The notes under the pieces are model-generated. The model was not told the origin of the DNA and made no database searches. It was given only the letters and a program-made list of their open reading frames with translations. This document shows, piece by piece, positions 1 through 9,533 of a DNA stretch of 64,000 nucleotides. The stretch comes from Aquitalea aquatica (GTDB lineage Bacteria > Pseudomonadota > Gammaproteobacteria > Burkholderiales > Chromobacteriaceae): NCBI RefSeq assembly GCF_013911085.1, contig NZ_JACERN010000039.1, forward strand, positions 62,001 to 126,000. Reading direction: 5' to 3'. Position numbers and translations under genes: made by a program. Every line of letters begins with the position of its first letter. Position 1 is the first letter of the stretch.

Positions 1-368
1 CGCCCGCGAATAAGCCACAGGGCTGGCAGGCACCGCGTGATCTGGCCAGCCTGGAAGGCCGCTGGCAACAGGTGGATGCTGGTAAGGATCAGCCCTACCG
101 GCTGGAGTTTGCCGCGGGCCGTCTGCATGCTTCTGCCGGCTGTAATGGCATGGGCAGTGTGGTGAGCCTGGAGAATGGCCTACTCAAGACCGGGGCGATG
201 ATGTCGACCCTGATGGCCTGCCCGCCACCGCTGGATCAGCGTGAGCGCAGCCTGAGCCAGTTGCTGTCGGCACAGCCCCGGCTGACACTGCAGGGCAATC
301 GGCTGCAATTGCAGGCGGGCTCCGACCAGCTGGAATTCCAGCGCGAGACTACTCATGACGGTAGTTGA
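1..368 (+). CDS. META/HslJ-like domain protein, 5' partial
   Basis: The reading frame is open from base 3, so the gene begins before the window; a GTG at 72 is inside the frame and need not be the start. The visible C-terminal part of about 120 residues has the META (DUF306/HslJ) pattern: a leading Trp (EGRWQQ), a short strand, the signature AGCNGM, then a later MACP segment and a Leu-rich tail. Family members are small envelope proteins, some linked to heat-shock or novobiocin resistance in Escherichia coli. Any signal peptide would lie outside the window. It is convergent with hemY, and a strong hairpin separates the two. The domain is fairly sure; the cellular role is not. Confidence 0.75.
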   Translation, partial: PANKPQGWQAPRDLASLEGRWQQVDAGKDQPYRLEFAAGRLHASAGCNGMGSVVSLENGLLKTGAMMSTLMACPPPLDQRERSLSQLLSAQPRLTLQGNRLQLQAGSDQLEFQRETTHDGS

Positions 369-387
369 ACGGCAGAGATGACAAAGA

Positions 388-418
388 AAAAGCCCGCGTT
401 GTTAAACGCGGGCTTTTT
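388..418. terminator. Bidirectional rho-independent terminator
   Basis: A 10-bp perfect stem (391-400 with 405-414, loop GTTA) is flanked by an A-run on the left and a T-run on the right. It can therefore end the META gene on the plus strand and the hem operon on the minus strand. Confidence 0.85.
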
Positions 419-434
419 ACTGGGTGACCGGGCT

Positions 435-1643
435 TCAGTCGCCTTTGGCCAGTGCAAGTTCCAGGCTGCGGTGGTAATGCTGCGCGGCTTGTTCTTCCTT
501 GCCGGTAGCCTCGAACAGACGGGCCAGTTCGGCATTGGCACATAGTGTGGCGCTGATGGAGTTGCTGGCCTCCAGATAGCTTTGCGCCTTGCCCCACAGC
601 TGCTGCTTCATGGCCAACCGGCCCAGCGCCAGCAACAGCATGTGGTCGCGTGGACGGCTCTTGAGCCAGCCTTCTGCATCGCGCATCAGTTCCAGCCGCT
701 TTTCCGGTGACAGGCGTTCGGCCAGCTGACCCAGCTCGCGTGCCAGTTCCGGCGTGGCCTGTTCTTCATCGGCCAGCGCCTCACCCAGCAAGGTGGCGGC
801 ATAGTCAAAGTCTTCCAACGCAATCAGCCGGCTGACGATTTCGCTGACCAGCACCGGATTGCGCCGTTCGGCGTCCGGGATGCGGCGCAGCCAGTCGCGC
901 ACTTCGCGGCCACCGACAAAGCCGGTCAGCTGCTGGCTGTAGGCGGCCAGACGGTAGCGGCGGGCCTGTGCAGGTTCCAGCGCCTCTGCCTTGAGCAGCT
1001 TTTCCGTCAGTGCCAGGACAGCTTCCGGCTGGCGTTGCAGCAGGCGGACTTTCAACTCCAGGCGCAGGGCGTTGGTAAGATTGGGCGACAGGGCGCGGGC
1101 GCGTTCGATGGCTGCCAGCGCACCCAGTGCATCCTTGGCTTCCAGCTTCAGCTCTGCATCCAGCATGTGACGGGCCAGCTGCAGGCGCTCAGGCAGGACA
1201 TCCAGCTGTTGCAGATAGCTGTCACGCTTTTCCAGATCGCCGGTAGCACCCGCGGAGCGGGCTGCCAGCAGCAGGGCGAGCGCACGGTTTTCCGGTGCGT
1301 ACTCGTCGGTCATGGCCTTGAGCGCTTCACGTTCCGCCTTCTGGAAGCGGCCTTCGAAAAAGGCGATACCGGCTTCACGCAGGGCATGGCGGGCGGCTTT
1401 CAGCTTTTTCTGACGCTGGAAACGGCGCACTTCGGCAGGCAGTCCGGCGGTGATGCTGATGATGCGCATCACCACGTAGGCCAGTGCTATCAGTGCCACG
1501 ATGCCCAGCAGCAGCAGGTTGAACGACACCTCCATGCGATAGGGCGGCAAAAACAGGATGGCGTAGCCGGTATTCAGGGTGGAGGCCAGCCCCACCAGTA
1601 CGGCCAGGGCAAACAGGCCGGTAATCCAGATGACAAATTTCAC
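435..1643 (-). CDS. hemY: HemY, TPR membrane protein of the haem operon
   Basis: This 402-residue protein has two N-terminal membrane segments (about residues 3-25 and 40-62) followed by a long helical, Ala/Leu/Arg-rich region of TPR-like repeats. That is the layout of proteobacterial HemY, an inner-membrane protein of late protohaem synthesis whose biochemical role is poorly defined; it is not the Bacillus HemY oxidase. The start is GTG, three bases after the hemX stop, so it is the last gene of hemC-hemD-hemX-hemY. A terminator follows about 17 bp downstream. Position and architecture together make the call firm. Confidence 0.9.
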   Translation of the reverse strand: MKFVIWITGLFALAVLVGLASTLNTGYAILFLPPYRMEVSFNLLLLGIVALIALAYVVMRIISITAGLPAEVRRFQRQKKLKAARHALREAGIAFFEGRFQKAEREALKAMTDEYAPENRALALLLAARSAGATGDLEKRDSYLQQLDVLPERLQLARHMLDAELKLEAKDALGALAAIERARALSPNLTNALRLELKVRLLQRQPEAVLALTEKLLKAEALEPAQARRYRLAAYSQQLTGFVGGREVRDWLRRIPDAERRNPVLVSEIVSRLIALEDFDYAATLLGEALADEEQATPELARELGQLAERLSPEKRLELMRDAEGWLKSRPRDHMLLLALGRLAMKQQLWGKAQSYLEASNSISATLCANAELARLFEATGKEEQAAQHYHRSLELALAKGD

Positions 1644-1646
1644 CGG

Positions 1647-2669
1647 TCAGTCTCCCTTGTTGCCCTGGGCATCACGTACCGCTTTCAGGCTGGCATTGAG
1701 GTCGGGCAGGGTTACGGACAGTGGCGCACCTTTCAGTTCCAGCAAGGTGGACAGCCACTGGCGGGTGGCCGGCGCGTCATTGTCGAAGTAGCGCAGCACA
1801 TAGGACTGGGCGGCGCTGACATCGGCATCGAAGGTAGTGCCATCACGCTGGATCAGGGCCAGGCGGGCATCCAGCAGGCGCATTTTCAGGTTTTCCCGCA
1901 GGAAGAAGGCTTGTTCAGGCGACAGCAGCAGCGCTTCGGGCTTGTCCATGCGGCGGATGTGCACCAGCTCGCCCAGGCTCTGGCTGATGTCGGCCACCAG
2001 GCGTTCCCAGAAGGGGGCGCTGGCCGGCAGCGGCTTGGCAGCACGCTTGTCTTGCAGGCGATGGGCATCCACCACCAGCGGCAGGCTGTCGCCGGACAGC
2101 ATCAGCCGGTCCAGCTTGACGGTGAGGCCGACGGTGTCCAGATAGGGCAGGGCCTTGAGCTTTTCCAGATCGGTAGCCACGGCTTTTTTCACTGCGATCA
2201 GCTGCGGTTGGTCGAATTTCGACAGGCGGGCATCCACCATCTGCAGTGCGGAGATGGCGGCGGGGACGTTACCGGCCAGCTGCAGCTGCTGGCTGGCAAT
2301 GGCCAGGGTGTGTTCCACCTCGGACAGCAGCCAGTCGCTGCGGGTCTTGGTCAACTCCTGGTACATGCCATTCAGCGTGGCGTACTGGCCAGCGGATTCA
2401 TTGACGCGGGTTTCCAGGACCGCCAGCTTGGCGTCGGTGGCGCGGGCGGCGGTCAGCGCCTGCTCGGTCATGCCGCGCAATTCCTTGGAGGCGCCATTGC
2501 CTTCAGCCAGCCGGCCTGCCAGTTCCTGACGGGCGGCAGTCAGTTCCTGCTGGGTGCTGTACAACTGCCAGCCGGATAGGCCAAGGGCAGCCAGCGCCAC
2601 CAGCAGGGCCAGGTTCAGCTGTTTCTTGCGGGACGGACGGGGGGTGTCGACAGTCTGGGTTTCGCTCAT
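1647..2669 (-). CDS. hemX: HemX, uroporphyrinogen-III methyltransferase-like membrane protein
   Basis: I chose the ATG at 2669 (MSETQ) because it overlaps the hemD stop as ATGA, which gives 340 residues. A longer form from 2687 would overlap hemD by 22 bases. The sequence has a short basic N-terminus, one membrane helix (about residues 20-40), a coiled-coil stretch rich in Gln/Glu/Ala, and a C-terminal domain typical of HemX. The family is often annotated as uroporphyrinogen-III C-methyltransferase, but the catalytic assignment is weak and it probably acts as a membrane scaffold beside HemY. It sits third in the haem operon. Confidence 0.88.
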   Translation of the reverse strand: MSETQTVDTPRPSRKKQLNLALLVALAALGLSGWQLYSTQQELTAARQELAGRLAEGNGASKELRGMTEQALTAARATDAKLAVLETRVNESAGQYATLNGMYQELTKTRSDWLLSEVEHTLAIASQQLQLAGNVPAAISALQMVDARLSKFDQPQLIAVKKAVATDLEKLKALPYLDTVGLTVKLDRLMLSGDSLPLVVDAHRLQDKRAAKPLPASAPFWERLVADISQSLGELVHIRRMDKPEALLLSPEQAFFLRENLKMRLLDARLALIQRDGTTFDADVSAAQSYVLRYFDNDAPATRQWLSTLLELKGAPLSVTLPDLNASLKAVRDAQGNKGD

Positions 2670-3406
2670 GGGTGACGGGAGAACCATTCTCTGAGGCCGG
2701 CGACGAGCGCATCGTCATCGGCCCGGGTTGTCACGATGCGTGTCGCGCCCAGAGCCTGCAATCGTTCGGCAATGCGCGGGTGCGGCACACAATACAAAAG
2801 GCATTGTAACGTCCCGGCTCTTGCCGGACCAGCCAGTCTGAACAATTGCTCGGCCATTTCACTGGAAGTGATCACCATGGCGTCCGGCAGGCCGTCATCC
2901 AGCAGGCGCCAGTCCGGCCGGCCATCCACCCGCTGGTAGACTTCGGCCAGCGTCACCGTGGCACCACGGGCGCGCAGGGTATCGGCCAGCAGGGCACGGC
3001 CGCCCTGGCCGCGTACGATCAGCCAGTGCTGACCGGCGACATCCGCCAGCTGGGGCAGGGCCAGCAGGGCTTCGCTGTCGCTGCCTGCCGTGGGAAACAG
3101 GATGTCCTGCCCGCTGAGCATGGCCAGGCGGCGGGCACTGGCCTGGCCGACACAGGCCAGCCGCGCCGCCGGTGGCTGTGCCTGCAGCGTCGGCCAGGCC
3201 ACGTCGATGGCGCTGGGGCTGACGAAAAACAGCCAGTCGGCCTGCGCGGCCTGCTGTGGCAGGTGGGCCAGCGCTTCTGGCTGCGGCTGGATCTCCATCA
3301 CCGGGAAGCTTTGCCCCTGCCAGCCGGCAGCGGCCATTAGTTGCAGCAAACGGCCGCTTTGCGCGGCCGGTCTGGCCACCAGGATGCGGCGGCCAGCCGT
3401 TGTCAT
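2666..3406 (-). CDS. hemD: Uroporphyrinogen-III synthase
   Basis: HemD cyclises hydroxymethylbilane with inversion of ring D to give uroporphyrinogen III, the branch point to haem and sirohaem, in the cytosol. The 246-residue length and the features typical of this divergent family are present: an N-terminal ILVARPAAQ strand, the FVSPSAIDV segment and a [10 protein letters not shown]-type loop. It overlaps hemC upstream and hemX downstream by four bases each (ATGA), so translation is probably coupled. The family is poorly conserved, but the position directly after hemC settles the call. Confidence 0.93.
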   Translation of the reverse strand: MTTAGRRILVARPAAQSGRLLQLMAAAGWQGQSFPVMEIQPQPEALAHLPQQAAQADWLFFVSPSAIDVAWPTLQAQPPAARLACVGQASARRLAMLSGQDILFPTAGSDSEALLALPQLADVAGQHWLIVRGQGGRALLADTLRARGATVTLAEVYQRVDGRPDWRLLDDGLPDAMVITSSEMAEQLFRLAGPARAGTLQCLLYCVPHPRIAERLQALGATRIVTTRADDDALVAGLREWFSRHP

Positions 3407-4332
3407 TGCTGGTCTTTCAGTACGGCGTCGATCAGCGGCTTGGCGCCGTCATCCAGCAGGCGTTTGGCCACGGCGCGGCCCAGCGATTCGGCATACTGGC
3501 GCGGCGCACTGGCGGCGGCGGTGAGCATGACCGAGCCATCCGGATGCGCGACAAAGCCGCCCAGGCTGATGACTTCGTCGCTGAGGGTGGCAAAGGCGCC
3601 CAGCGGTACCTGACAGCTGCCGCCCAGTTCACGTGCCAGTGCGCGCTCGGCGCTGACACAGGCGTGGGTGTCCGGGTGATTCAGCGGCTGCAGCAGCGCC
3701 AGCATGTCGGCGCGGTCGGCGCGGATTTCAATGCCCAGCGCGCCCTGACCGGCAGCCGGCAGGCTTTCCGACGGGGCGAGTTCTGACCGGATGCGGTCGT
3801 GTAGCTCCAGGCGCTTGAGGCCGGCGGCGGCCAGAATGATGGCATCGTATTCGCCATCATCCAGCTTGCGCAGGCGGGTTTGCACATTGCCACGCAAGGG
3901 CTTGATCACCAGTTGCGGGTAGCGTGCGCGCAGTTGCGATTCGCGACGCAGGCTGGATGTGCCCACCACGGCCCCTGCCGGCAGCTCTGCCAGGCTGGCA
4001 AACTTGTTGGAGACAAAGGCATCGCGCGGGTCTTCGCGTTCGCAGATGGCGGCTAGGGCAAAGCCTTCGGGCAGCACCATGGGCACGTCCTTGATGGAGT
4101 GCACGGCCAGATCGGCGCGGCCTTCGGCCAGCGCCACTTCCAGCTCTTTCACGAACAGGCCCTTGCCGCCGATCTTGGACAGGGTCTTGTCCAGGATTTG
4201 GTCGCCCTGGGTGGTCATGCCGAGGATTTCGACGGTGAGGTGCGGATACAGCGCTTGCAAGCGGGCCTGAATGTGCTCTGCCTGCCACATGGCCAGGCGG
4301 CTTTCGCGGCTGGCGATGACGATCTTGTCCAT
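3403..4332 (-). CDS. hemC: Porphobilinogen deaminase (hydroxymethylbilane synthase)
   Basis: HemC joins four porphobilinogen units into hydroxymethylbilane. The protein has 309 residues from the ATG at 4332 ([14 protein letters not shown]), near the usual length. I preferred this start to upstream ones because an AGGA lies nine bases before it. Visible motifs are GMTTQGD, the FVKELE segment, HSIKDVPM, the LRRESQLRA substrate-binding region and GGSCQVPLG, whose Cys carries the dipyrromethane cofactor. It is the first gene of the haem operon and is divergent from ppc across a 349-base spacer. Confidence 0.97.
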   Translation of the reverse strand: MDKIVIASRESRLAMWQAEHIQARLQALYPHLTVEILGMTTQGDQILDKTLSKIGGKGLFVKELEVALAEGRADLAVHSIKDVPMVLPEGFALAAICEREDPRDAFVSNKFASLAELPAGAVVGTSSLRRESQLRARYPQLVIKPLRGNVQTRLRKLDDGEYDAIILAAAGLKRLELHDRIRSELAPSESLPAAGQGALGIEIRADRADMLALLQPLNHPDTHACVSAERALARELGGSCQVPLGAFATLSDEVISLGGFVAHPDGSVMLTAAASAPRQYAESLGRAVAKRLLDDGAKPLIDAVLKDQQ

Positions 4333-4681
4333 GAATTGCATTCCTGACGATGAATTTTCGTCCGATTCTAGCATGCAGGCATGGCAAGGCTCGGACTCGG
4401 ATCAAGGAATCAAGTAATTGGCGGCGAGGGGAGGGCAAGGGTCAACCCCCGTTGCTGTTGTGCACAAAATGTGCGAAAAAAATCAGGAAAATTCGGTAAT
4501 GAACACACTACAGCGGCAATGCTGCCTATGATGTTTGTTCGCCAGTCTGCTGAAGCCAGGTAGCAACCTGTCTTGAGAAGATTGCCATCCCATTCATACA
4601 CAAGGCCGTCATCTCGGTTCCGGTGGCATGTACACCGCAAGCGGATAGTTCGGCCAGACGATTCGACAAAGGAAACAGGAC
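4333..4681. promoter_or_regulatory. Divergent hemC / ppc control region
   Basis: This 349-base spacer holds no convincing gene. It should contain both promoters. I can point only to a short inverted repeat, GCACA-AAA-TGTGC, at 4462-4474 and an AT-richer patch at 4470-4540. I could not place -35/-10 pairs with confidence. The ppc ribosome-binding region (AGGAAACAGG) is at its right end. Confidence 0.5.
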
Positions 4682-7381
4682 ATGACGGAGCTGGACAAGG
4701 ATCTTCCCCTACGTGCCGACCTGGCGCGGCTGGACCGCCTGTTGGGCGAGGTATTGCATGCCCAGGAAGGCCCCGAGGTGTATCAGGAGGTGAAAGCCAT
4801 TGCCGTGCGCACGCCGGAACAGCGCGCGCTGCCGCTGCCGGCCAGCCTGTCGCCCAAGGCCACCACCGCACTGGTGCGCGCCTGTGGCCTGTATGCGCAG
4901 CTGTTTAATATCGCGGAAGACCTGCACCACACCCGTCGTCGTCGTGCGCACCAGATTGCCGGTTCGCGGCCGCAGCAGGGCAGCCTGAACCGGGCGCTGG
5001 CGCGGCTGAAGGAAGACGGCGTCAGCTTTGCCCAGCTGGCGGCAACGCTGGAGGATGCCTATGTCGGCGCCATCCTCACGGCCCACCCCACCGAGGTACA
5101 GCGCCAGAGCGTGCTGGATGGCCACCGCGCCGTGCGCAAATTCCTCAGCCAGCTGGGTTCGCCCGACATCACCCCCGAGGAAGAAAGCGAGCTGGATGGC
5201 AAGCTCAAGCGGGTGATCCTGTCCATGTGGCAAACCTCGGAAATCCGCCATTTCAAATTGTCGGTGGAAGATGAAATCAAGAACGGCGTGGCCTACCACC
5301 CGATGACTTTCTTCTCCGCCCTGCCACGGCTGTATCAGCGCCTGGGCAAGGAAGTGGAAACGGCCTGGGGCCAGACGCCGACGCTGCCGCCGTTTATCCG
5401 TGTCGGTAGCTGGATCGGTGGCGACCGCGACGGTAACCCCAATGTCAACGCCGCGGTCTTGCGCCACGCCTTCACCCTGCAAGCCACCCAGGCTTTCGAA
5501 CAATATCTGGCTGAGCTGGCAGCCCTGTACCGCGAGCTGTCGCTGTCCGAGCGCCATGTCGCGGTCAGCCCGGCCTTGCAGGCGCTGTCCGACCAGACGC
5601 CGGACAACAAGGAAAGCCGCGAGCAGGAGCCTTACCGCCGCGCCCTGGCCACCATCGAAGCCCGCCTGCTGGGCAAGGCGGCCGAACTGGGACTGGCAGT
5701 ACGTGGTCGCTGGCCGGTGGGTGAGCCCTATGCCGATATCGCGGCGTTTCAGGCCGACCTCGCCACCGTGGCCGATTCGCTTATCGCCCATGGCAGTGAC
5801 CTGCTGGCTGATGGCCGCCTGGCACGCCTGCGCCGTGCGGTGGAAGTGTTCGGCTTCTTCCTGATGCCGGTGGACCTGCGCCAGTTTGCGGGCATGCACG
5901 AGGCGGTGGTGAGCGAGCTGTTCTCCAGTGCCGGGCTGGAGCATTACCCGGCGCTGGACGAGGCCGCGCGCATCCGTGTGCTGCTGCGCGAATTGTCCAC
6001 CCCGCGCCTGCTGTATTCGCCGTATCTGAGTTACAGCGCCGGTACCGAAAAAGAGCTGGCCATCTTCCGCGAAGCAGCGCTGATCCAGCAGCAATTCGGC
6101 AAGGAAGCCATCAGTCAGAGCATCATTTCCAATTGCGCCACCGTCAGCGATATCTTGTCGCTGGCGTTGATCCTGAAGGAAACCGGCCTGATCCGGCTGG
6201 AAAACGGCATGCCGGTATCCACCATCAATGTGGTGCCGCTGTTCGAAACCATTGCCGACCTGGTGGCCGCCACCGACATCATGGACACGCTGTTTGCCCT
6301 GCCGTGGTACCAGCTGCTGCTGAAGAGCCGCGGCATGATGCAGGAAGTGATGCTGGGCTATTCCGACAGCAACAAGGACGGTGGTTATCTCACCAGCCAG
6401 TGGGAGCTGTACAAGGCCGAGCAGCGGCTGGTGCAGAGCTTCGACAAGGCGGGCGTCAAGCTGCGGCTGTTCCACGGCCGTGGCGGCTCGGTGGGGCGTG
6501 GCGGTGGCCCGTCCTTCGAGGCCATCATGGCGCAGCCGGCCGGCAGCGTGGCCGGGCGTATCCGCATTACCGAGCAGGGCGAGGTGATTGCCTCCAAGTA
6601 TTCCGACCCGGATATTGGCACGCGCAACCTGGAAGCACTGGTAGCAGCCACACTGGAAGCCAGCCTCACCAATCACCCCAGCTGCGAAGCGGATGGCGAA
6701 GTATTCGACGAGCTATCCGAGGCCGCGTTCAAGGCCTACCGCCAGCTGGTGGAAACCGAAGGCTTCATGCAGTACTTCCTGGAAGCCACGCCGATCAACG
6801 CCATTGCCAAGCTCAACATCGGCAGCCGCCCGGCCTCGCGCAAGAGCCTGGCTTCCATCAAGGACCTGCGCGCCATCCCCTGGGTATTCTCCTGGTCGCA
6901 GTCGCGGGTGATGCTGCCGGGCTGGTTCGGTTTCGGCTCGGCCGTGGCCGGCTTCATTGCCCGCCATGGCGACGCCGGGCTGGCCCGCCTGCAGGGTCTG
7001 TACCGTACTTCGCCGTTCTTCCAGGTGATTCTGTCGAATATGGAACAGGTGCTGGCCAAGGCCGACCTGGGCATCGCCCGTCGTTTTGCCGGACTGGTGA
7101 GCGACCGGGCGCTGGCCGAGCAGTTGTTCGGCCAGATCGAGGCAGAATGGCTGAAAACCCACGATGCTTTCTTCGCCATCAGCGGCCAGAGCAGCCTGTT
7201 GCAGCAGAACCCCACCCTGCACCGCAGCCTGGAAACCCGTCTGCCCTATCTGGATGCACTGAACCTGCTGCAGGCCGACCTGCTGCAGCGCCTGCGCGAA
7301 AATCCGGACGATGCCGAAGCGCTGTACGCCATCCATCTCACCATCAACGGCACCTCGGCCGGCCTGCGCAACAGCGGCTGA
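4682..7381 (+). CDS. ppc: Phosphoenolpyruvate carboxylase
   Basis: This enzyme carboxylates phosphoenolpyruvate to oxaloacetate, replenishing the TCA cycle. At 899 residues it is full length. Seen motifs: TAHPTE with the catalytic His near residue 135, GSWIGGDRDGNPN, YSDSNKDGG, the mobile loop FHGRGGSVGRGGGP, and the C-terminal tail SAGLRNSG (family consensus is close to AAGMRNTG). The ATG at 4682 follows AGGAAACAGGAC. It is monocistronic by layout: a promoter region lies upstream, and a terminator and an unrelated gene lie downstream. Members of the family are often allosterically controlled by acetyl-CoA or aspartate, which the sequence alone does not show. Confidence 0.97.
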   Translation: MTELDKDLPLRADLARLDRLLGEVLHAQEGPEVYQEVKAIAVRTPEQRALPLPASLSPKATTALVRACGLYAQLFNIAEDLHHTRRRRAHQIAGSRPQQGSLNRALARLKEDGVSFAQLAATLEDAYVGAILTAHPTEVQRQSVLDGHRAVRKFLSQLGSPDITPEEESELDGKLKRVILSMWQTSEIRHFKLSVEDEIKNGVAYHPMTFFSALPRLYQRLGKEVETAWGQTPTLPPFIRVGSWIGGDRDGNPNVNAAVLRHAFTLQATQAFEQYLAELAALYRELSLSERHVAVSPALQALSDQTPDNKESREQEPYRRALATIEARLLGKAAELGLAVRGRWPVGEPYADIAAFQADLATVADSLIAHGSDLLADGRLARLRRAVEVFGFFLMPVDLRQFAGMHEAVVSELFSSAGLEHYPALDEAARIRVLLRELSTPRLLYSPYLSYSAGTEKELAIFREAALIQQQFGKEAISQSIISNCATVSDILSLALILKETGLIRLENGMPVSTINVVPLFETIADLVAATDIMDTLFALPWYQLLLKSRGMMQEVMLGYSDSNKDGGYLTSQWELYKAEQRLVQSFDKAGVKLRLFHGRGGSVGRGGGPSFEAIMAQPAGSVAGRIRITEQGEVIASKYSDPDIGTRNLEALVAATLEASLTNHPSCEADGEVFDELSEAAFKAYRQLVETEGFMQYFLEATPINAIAKLNIGSRPASRKSLASIKDLRAIPWVFSWSQSRVMLPGWFGFGSAVAGFIARHGDAGLARLQGLYRTSPFFQVILSNMEQVLAKADLGIARRFAGLVSDRALAEQLFGQIEAEWLKTHDAFFAISGQSSLLQQNPTLHRSLETRLPYLDALNLLQADLLQRLRENPDDAEALYAIHLTINGTSAGLRNSG

Positions 7382-7409
7382 TCGCCCATGCCGCTGGGAA
7401 ATGACAACA

Positions 7410-7437
7410 AACCGTCACCTTCGGGTGGCGGTTTTTC
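7410..7437 (+). terminator. Rho-independent terminator of ppc
   Basis: A GC-rich stem (ACCGTCACC with GGTGGCGGT, one G-U pair) with a TTCG tetraloop is followed by a T-run. It lies about 30 bases after the ppc stop. Confidence 0.85.
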
Positions 7438-7568
7438 TTTGGGGTAGGCAGCGCATGAGCAGTGCCGGTGCCGGATGGGCATATCGAAGTGGCAGCAGCA
7501 ATGGCACGCGACACTTTTTAATATCGGCAGACTTGTTTCCCCCCGAACGTCCTGCATCCGGAGCTACC

Positions 7569-9521
7569 ATGTCCACTCGTTTTCCCCATTTGCTGTCACC
7601 GCTGCAGATTGGCAGTGTCACCTTGCGCAACCGCATCGTTTCCACCGGCCACGATACCGTGCTGCCGGTGGACTGCCAGGTCAGCCCGGCGCTGATTGCC
7701 TATCATCAGGCGCGGGCACGGGGCGGTGTCGGCCTGATCGTGCTGCAGGTGTCCGGTGTGCATGAGAGTGCGCTTTACACCTCGCACGCGCTGATGGCTA
7801 CCGACGATGGCTGTATTGCGGGCTATCGGGCACTGGCCACGGCGGTGCAGGCCGAGGGGGCAAGGGTATTTGCCCAGCTGTTTCATCCCGGCAGTGAAAT
7901 CATGGAAACCGCCGATGGCATGCAGGCGGTGGCTTATTCTGCTTCCCGCTGTGCCAGCGAGCGCTTTCATGTGGTGGCACGGGCGCTGACCAAGGCGGAA
8001 ATTGCTGAAATCGTGGCGGGCTATGCTGCGGCGGCACGGCGTATCCGCACGGCCGGCATAGATGGCGTGGAGATCGTGGCCAGCCATGGTTATCTGCCGG
8101 CGCAGTTTCTCAATCCTCGGCTCAACCAGCGCAGCGATGGCTATGGCGGCGATGCCGCGGCCCGGTTGCGCTTTTTGCGCGAGGTGGTGGCGGCGATCCG
8201 CGCTGAGGTGGATGCGGACTGCGTGGTGGGCTTGCGCATTTCCGCCGGGGAGTGCGATGCGGAGGGGCTGGAGGAGGGCGAAGCGCTTGCGGCCTGCATC
8301 GCCATGCAGGCCGAGCTGGATTATGTCAGCCTGGTGGCCGGTACCTCGGCCAGCCTGGGCGGTGCGGTGCATATTGCCCCACCCATGGCCTACCCGGCAG
8401 CCTATCTGGCCGAGCAGGCCAGGCGCTTCCGCCGGCAACTGGTCATTCCGCTGCTGCTGGCCGGCCGGATCAACCAGCCACAGGAAGCAGAGCAATTGCT
8501 AGCCGATGGCGTGGTGGATGCTTGTGGCATGACGCGGGCGTTGATCTGCGACCCGGAACTGCCCAATAAGGTGGTACTAGACCAGGCCGATGTCATTCGC
8601 GCCTGTATCGGCTGTAATCAGGCCTGTATCGGCCGCTTTCACCGTGGCTTGCCGATTTCCTGCATCCAGAACCCGGTATCCGGGCGCGAACTGCAATTTG
8701 GCACGCTGACTCCAGCAGCAAGACCACGGCGGGTGATGGTGGTGGGCGGTGGGCCGGCCGGGATGAAGGCGGCGGTGATCGCCGCGCAGCGTGGCCACCA
8801 GGTTACGCTGTATGAGGCGGGCAACCAGCTGGGTGGGCAGGTATTGCTGGCGCAGCAACTGCCGGGGCGGGCCGAGTTTGGTGGCCTGCTCACCAATCTG
8901 CAATACGAGCTGCAACAGGCGGGTGTGCAGGTGGTGCTGGGCCAGATGGTAGACCGGGCGCTGGTGCTGCAGCAGGAGGCTGAGGTGCTGATTCTGGCGA
9001 CCGGCGCGCGTCCTGCGCCGCCCCGGCTGGAAATCAGTGGCGGCATGCAGATACTGGATGGCTGGGCGCTGCTGCGTGGTACTCGTCCGGGTAGCCGGGT
9101 AGTGGTGGCGGACTGGCGCGCCGACTGGGTTGGGCCGGGGCTGGCGATCCGGCTGGCGCAGAGCGGTCATCAGGTTACGCTGGCGGTGAATGCCACCCAT
9201 ATGGGTCAGGCACTACAAATGTATGTGCGCGACCAGCTGGCGGCCCAGTTGCATCGGCTGCAGGTGACCATCATCCCCTATGCCCGACTGTATGGGGTGG
9301 ACGAGGACACGGTTTATCTGCAACACACCGCCAGCGAGGAAGCCATGCTGTGCGAGGGCATCGACACGCTGGTGCTATGCCAGCCACTGCAGCCGGTGGA
9401 TGGCTTGCGGCAGCAGCTGGACGGCTTGGCTCTGGAGATCCATGCCATTGGCGACTGTCTGGCCCCGCGCACCGCCGAAGAGGCCATTTACGAAGCCACC
9501 CGGCTGGCCTGGCGGCTCTAG
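7569..9521 (+). CDS. FMN/FAD/4Fe-4S oxidoreductase of the 2,4-dienoyl-CoA reductase family
   Basis: I start this 650-residue protein at MSTRF, with GGAG eight bases before the ATG, not at the open frame 86 codons upstream. Residues 1-340 form an old-yellow-enzyme TIM barrel (PLQIGSVTLRNRIV; ASHGYLPAQFLNPRLNQRSD). Next comes a CxxCxxxC-x11-C cluster (CIGCNQACIG), the 4Fe-4S site of the trimethylamine dehydrogenase / 2,4-dienoyl-CoA reductase group. The C-terminal part has a Rossmann motif (VVGGGPAGMKAA) for FAD and a second nucleotide domain. Electrons would flow NAD(P)H, FAD, FeS, FMN, substrate. The substrate is unknown; relatives act on enoyl-CoAs or on methylated amines such as N-methylproline. 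It stands alone, convergent with the FkbM gene. Confidence 0.85.
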   Translation: MSTRFPHLLSPLQIGSVTLRNRIVSTGHDTVLPVDCQVSPALIAYHQARARGGVGLIVLQVSGVHESALYTSHALMATDDGCIAGYRALATAVQAEGARVFAQLFHPGSEIMETADGMQAVAYSASRCASERFHVVARALTKAEIAEIVAGYAAAARRIRTAGIDGVEIVASHGYLPAQFLNPRLNQRSDGYGGDAAARLRFLREVVAAIRAEVDADCVVGLRISAGECDAEGLEEGEALAACIAMQAELDYVSLVAGTSASLGGAVHIAPPMAYPAAYLAEQARRFRRQLVIPLLLAGRINQPQEAEQLLADGVVDACGMTRALICDPELPNKVVLDQADVIRACIGCNQACIGRFHRGLPISCIQNPVSGRELQFGTLTPAARPRRVMVVGGGPAGMKAAVIAAQRGHQVTLYEAGNQLGGQVLLAQQLPGRAEFGGLLTNLQYELQQAGVQVVLGQMVDRALVLQQEAEVLILATGARPAPPRLEISGGMQILDGWALLRGTRPGSRVVVADWRADWVGPGLAIRLAQSGHQVTLAVNATHMGQALQMYVRDQLAAQLHRLQVTIIPYARLYGVDEDTVYLQHTASEEAMLCEGIDTLVLCQPLQPVDGLRQQLDGLALEIHAIGDCLAPRTAEEAIYEATRLAWRL

Positions 9522-9533
9522 CCGCGCACAGGG

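Noticed and set aside
4709-6676. 655-codon open frame on the minus strand
   Set aside because: It is the antisense of ppc. The product is rich in Gln, His, Arg and Gly without any domain, as expected from GC-rich codon shadowing.
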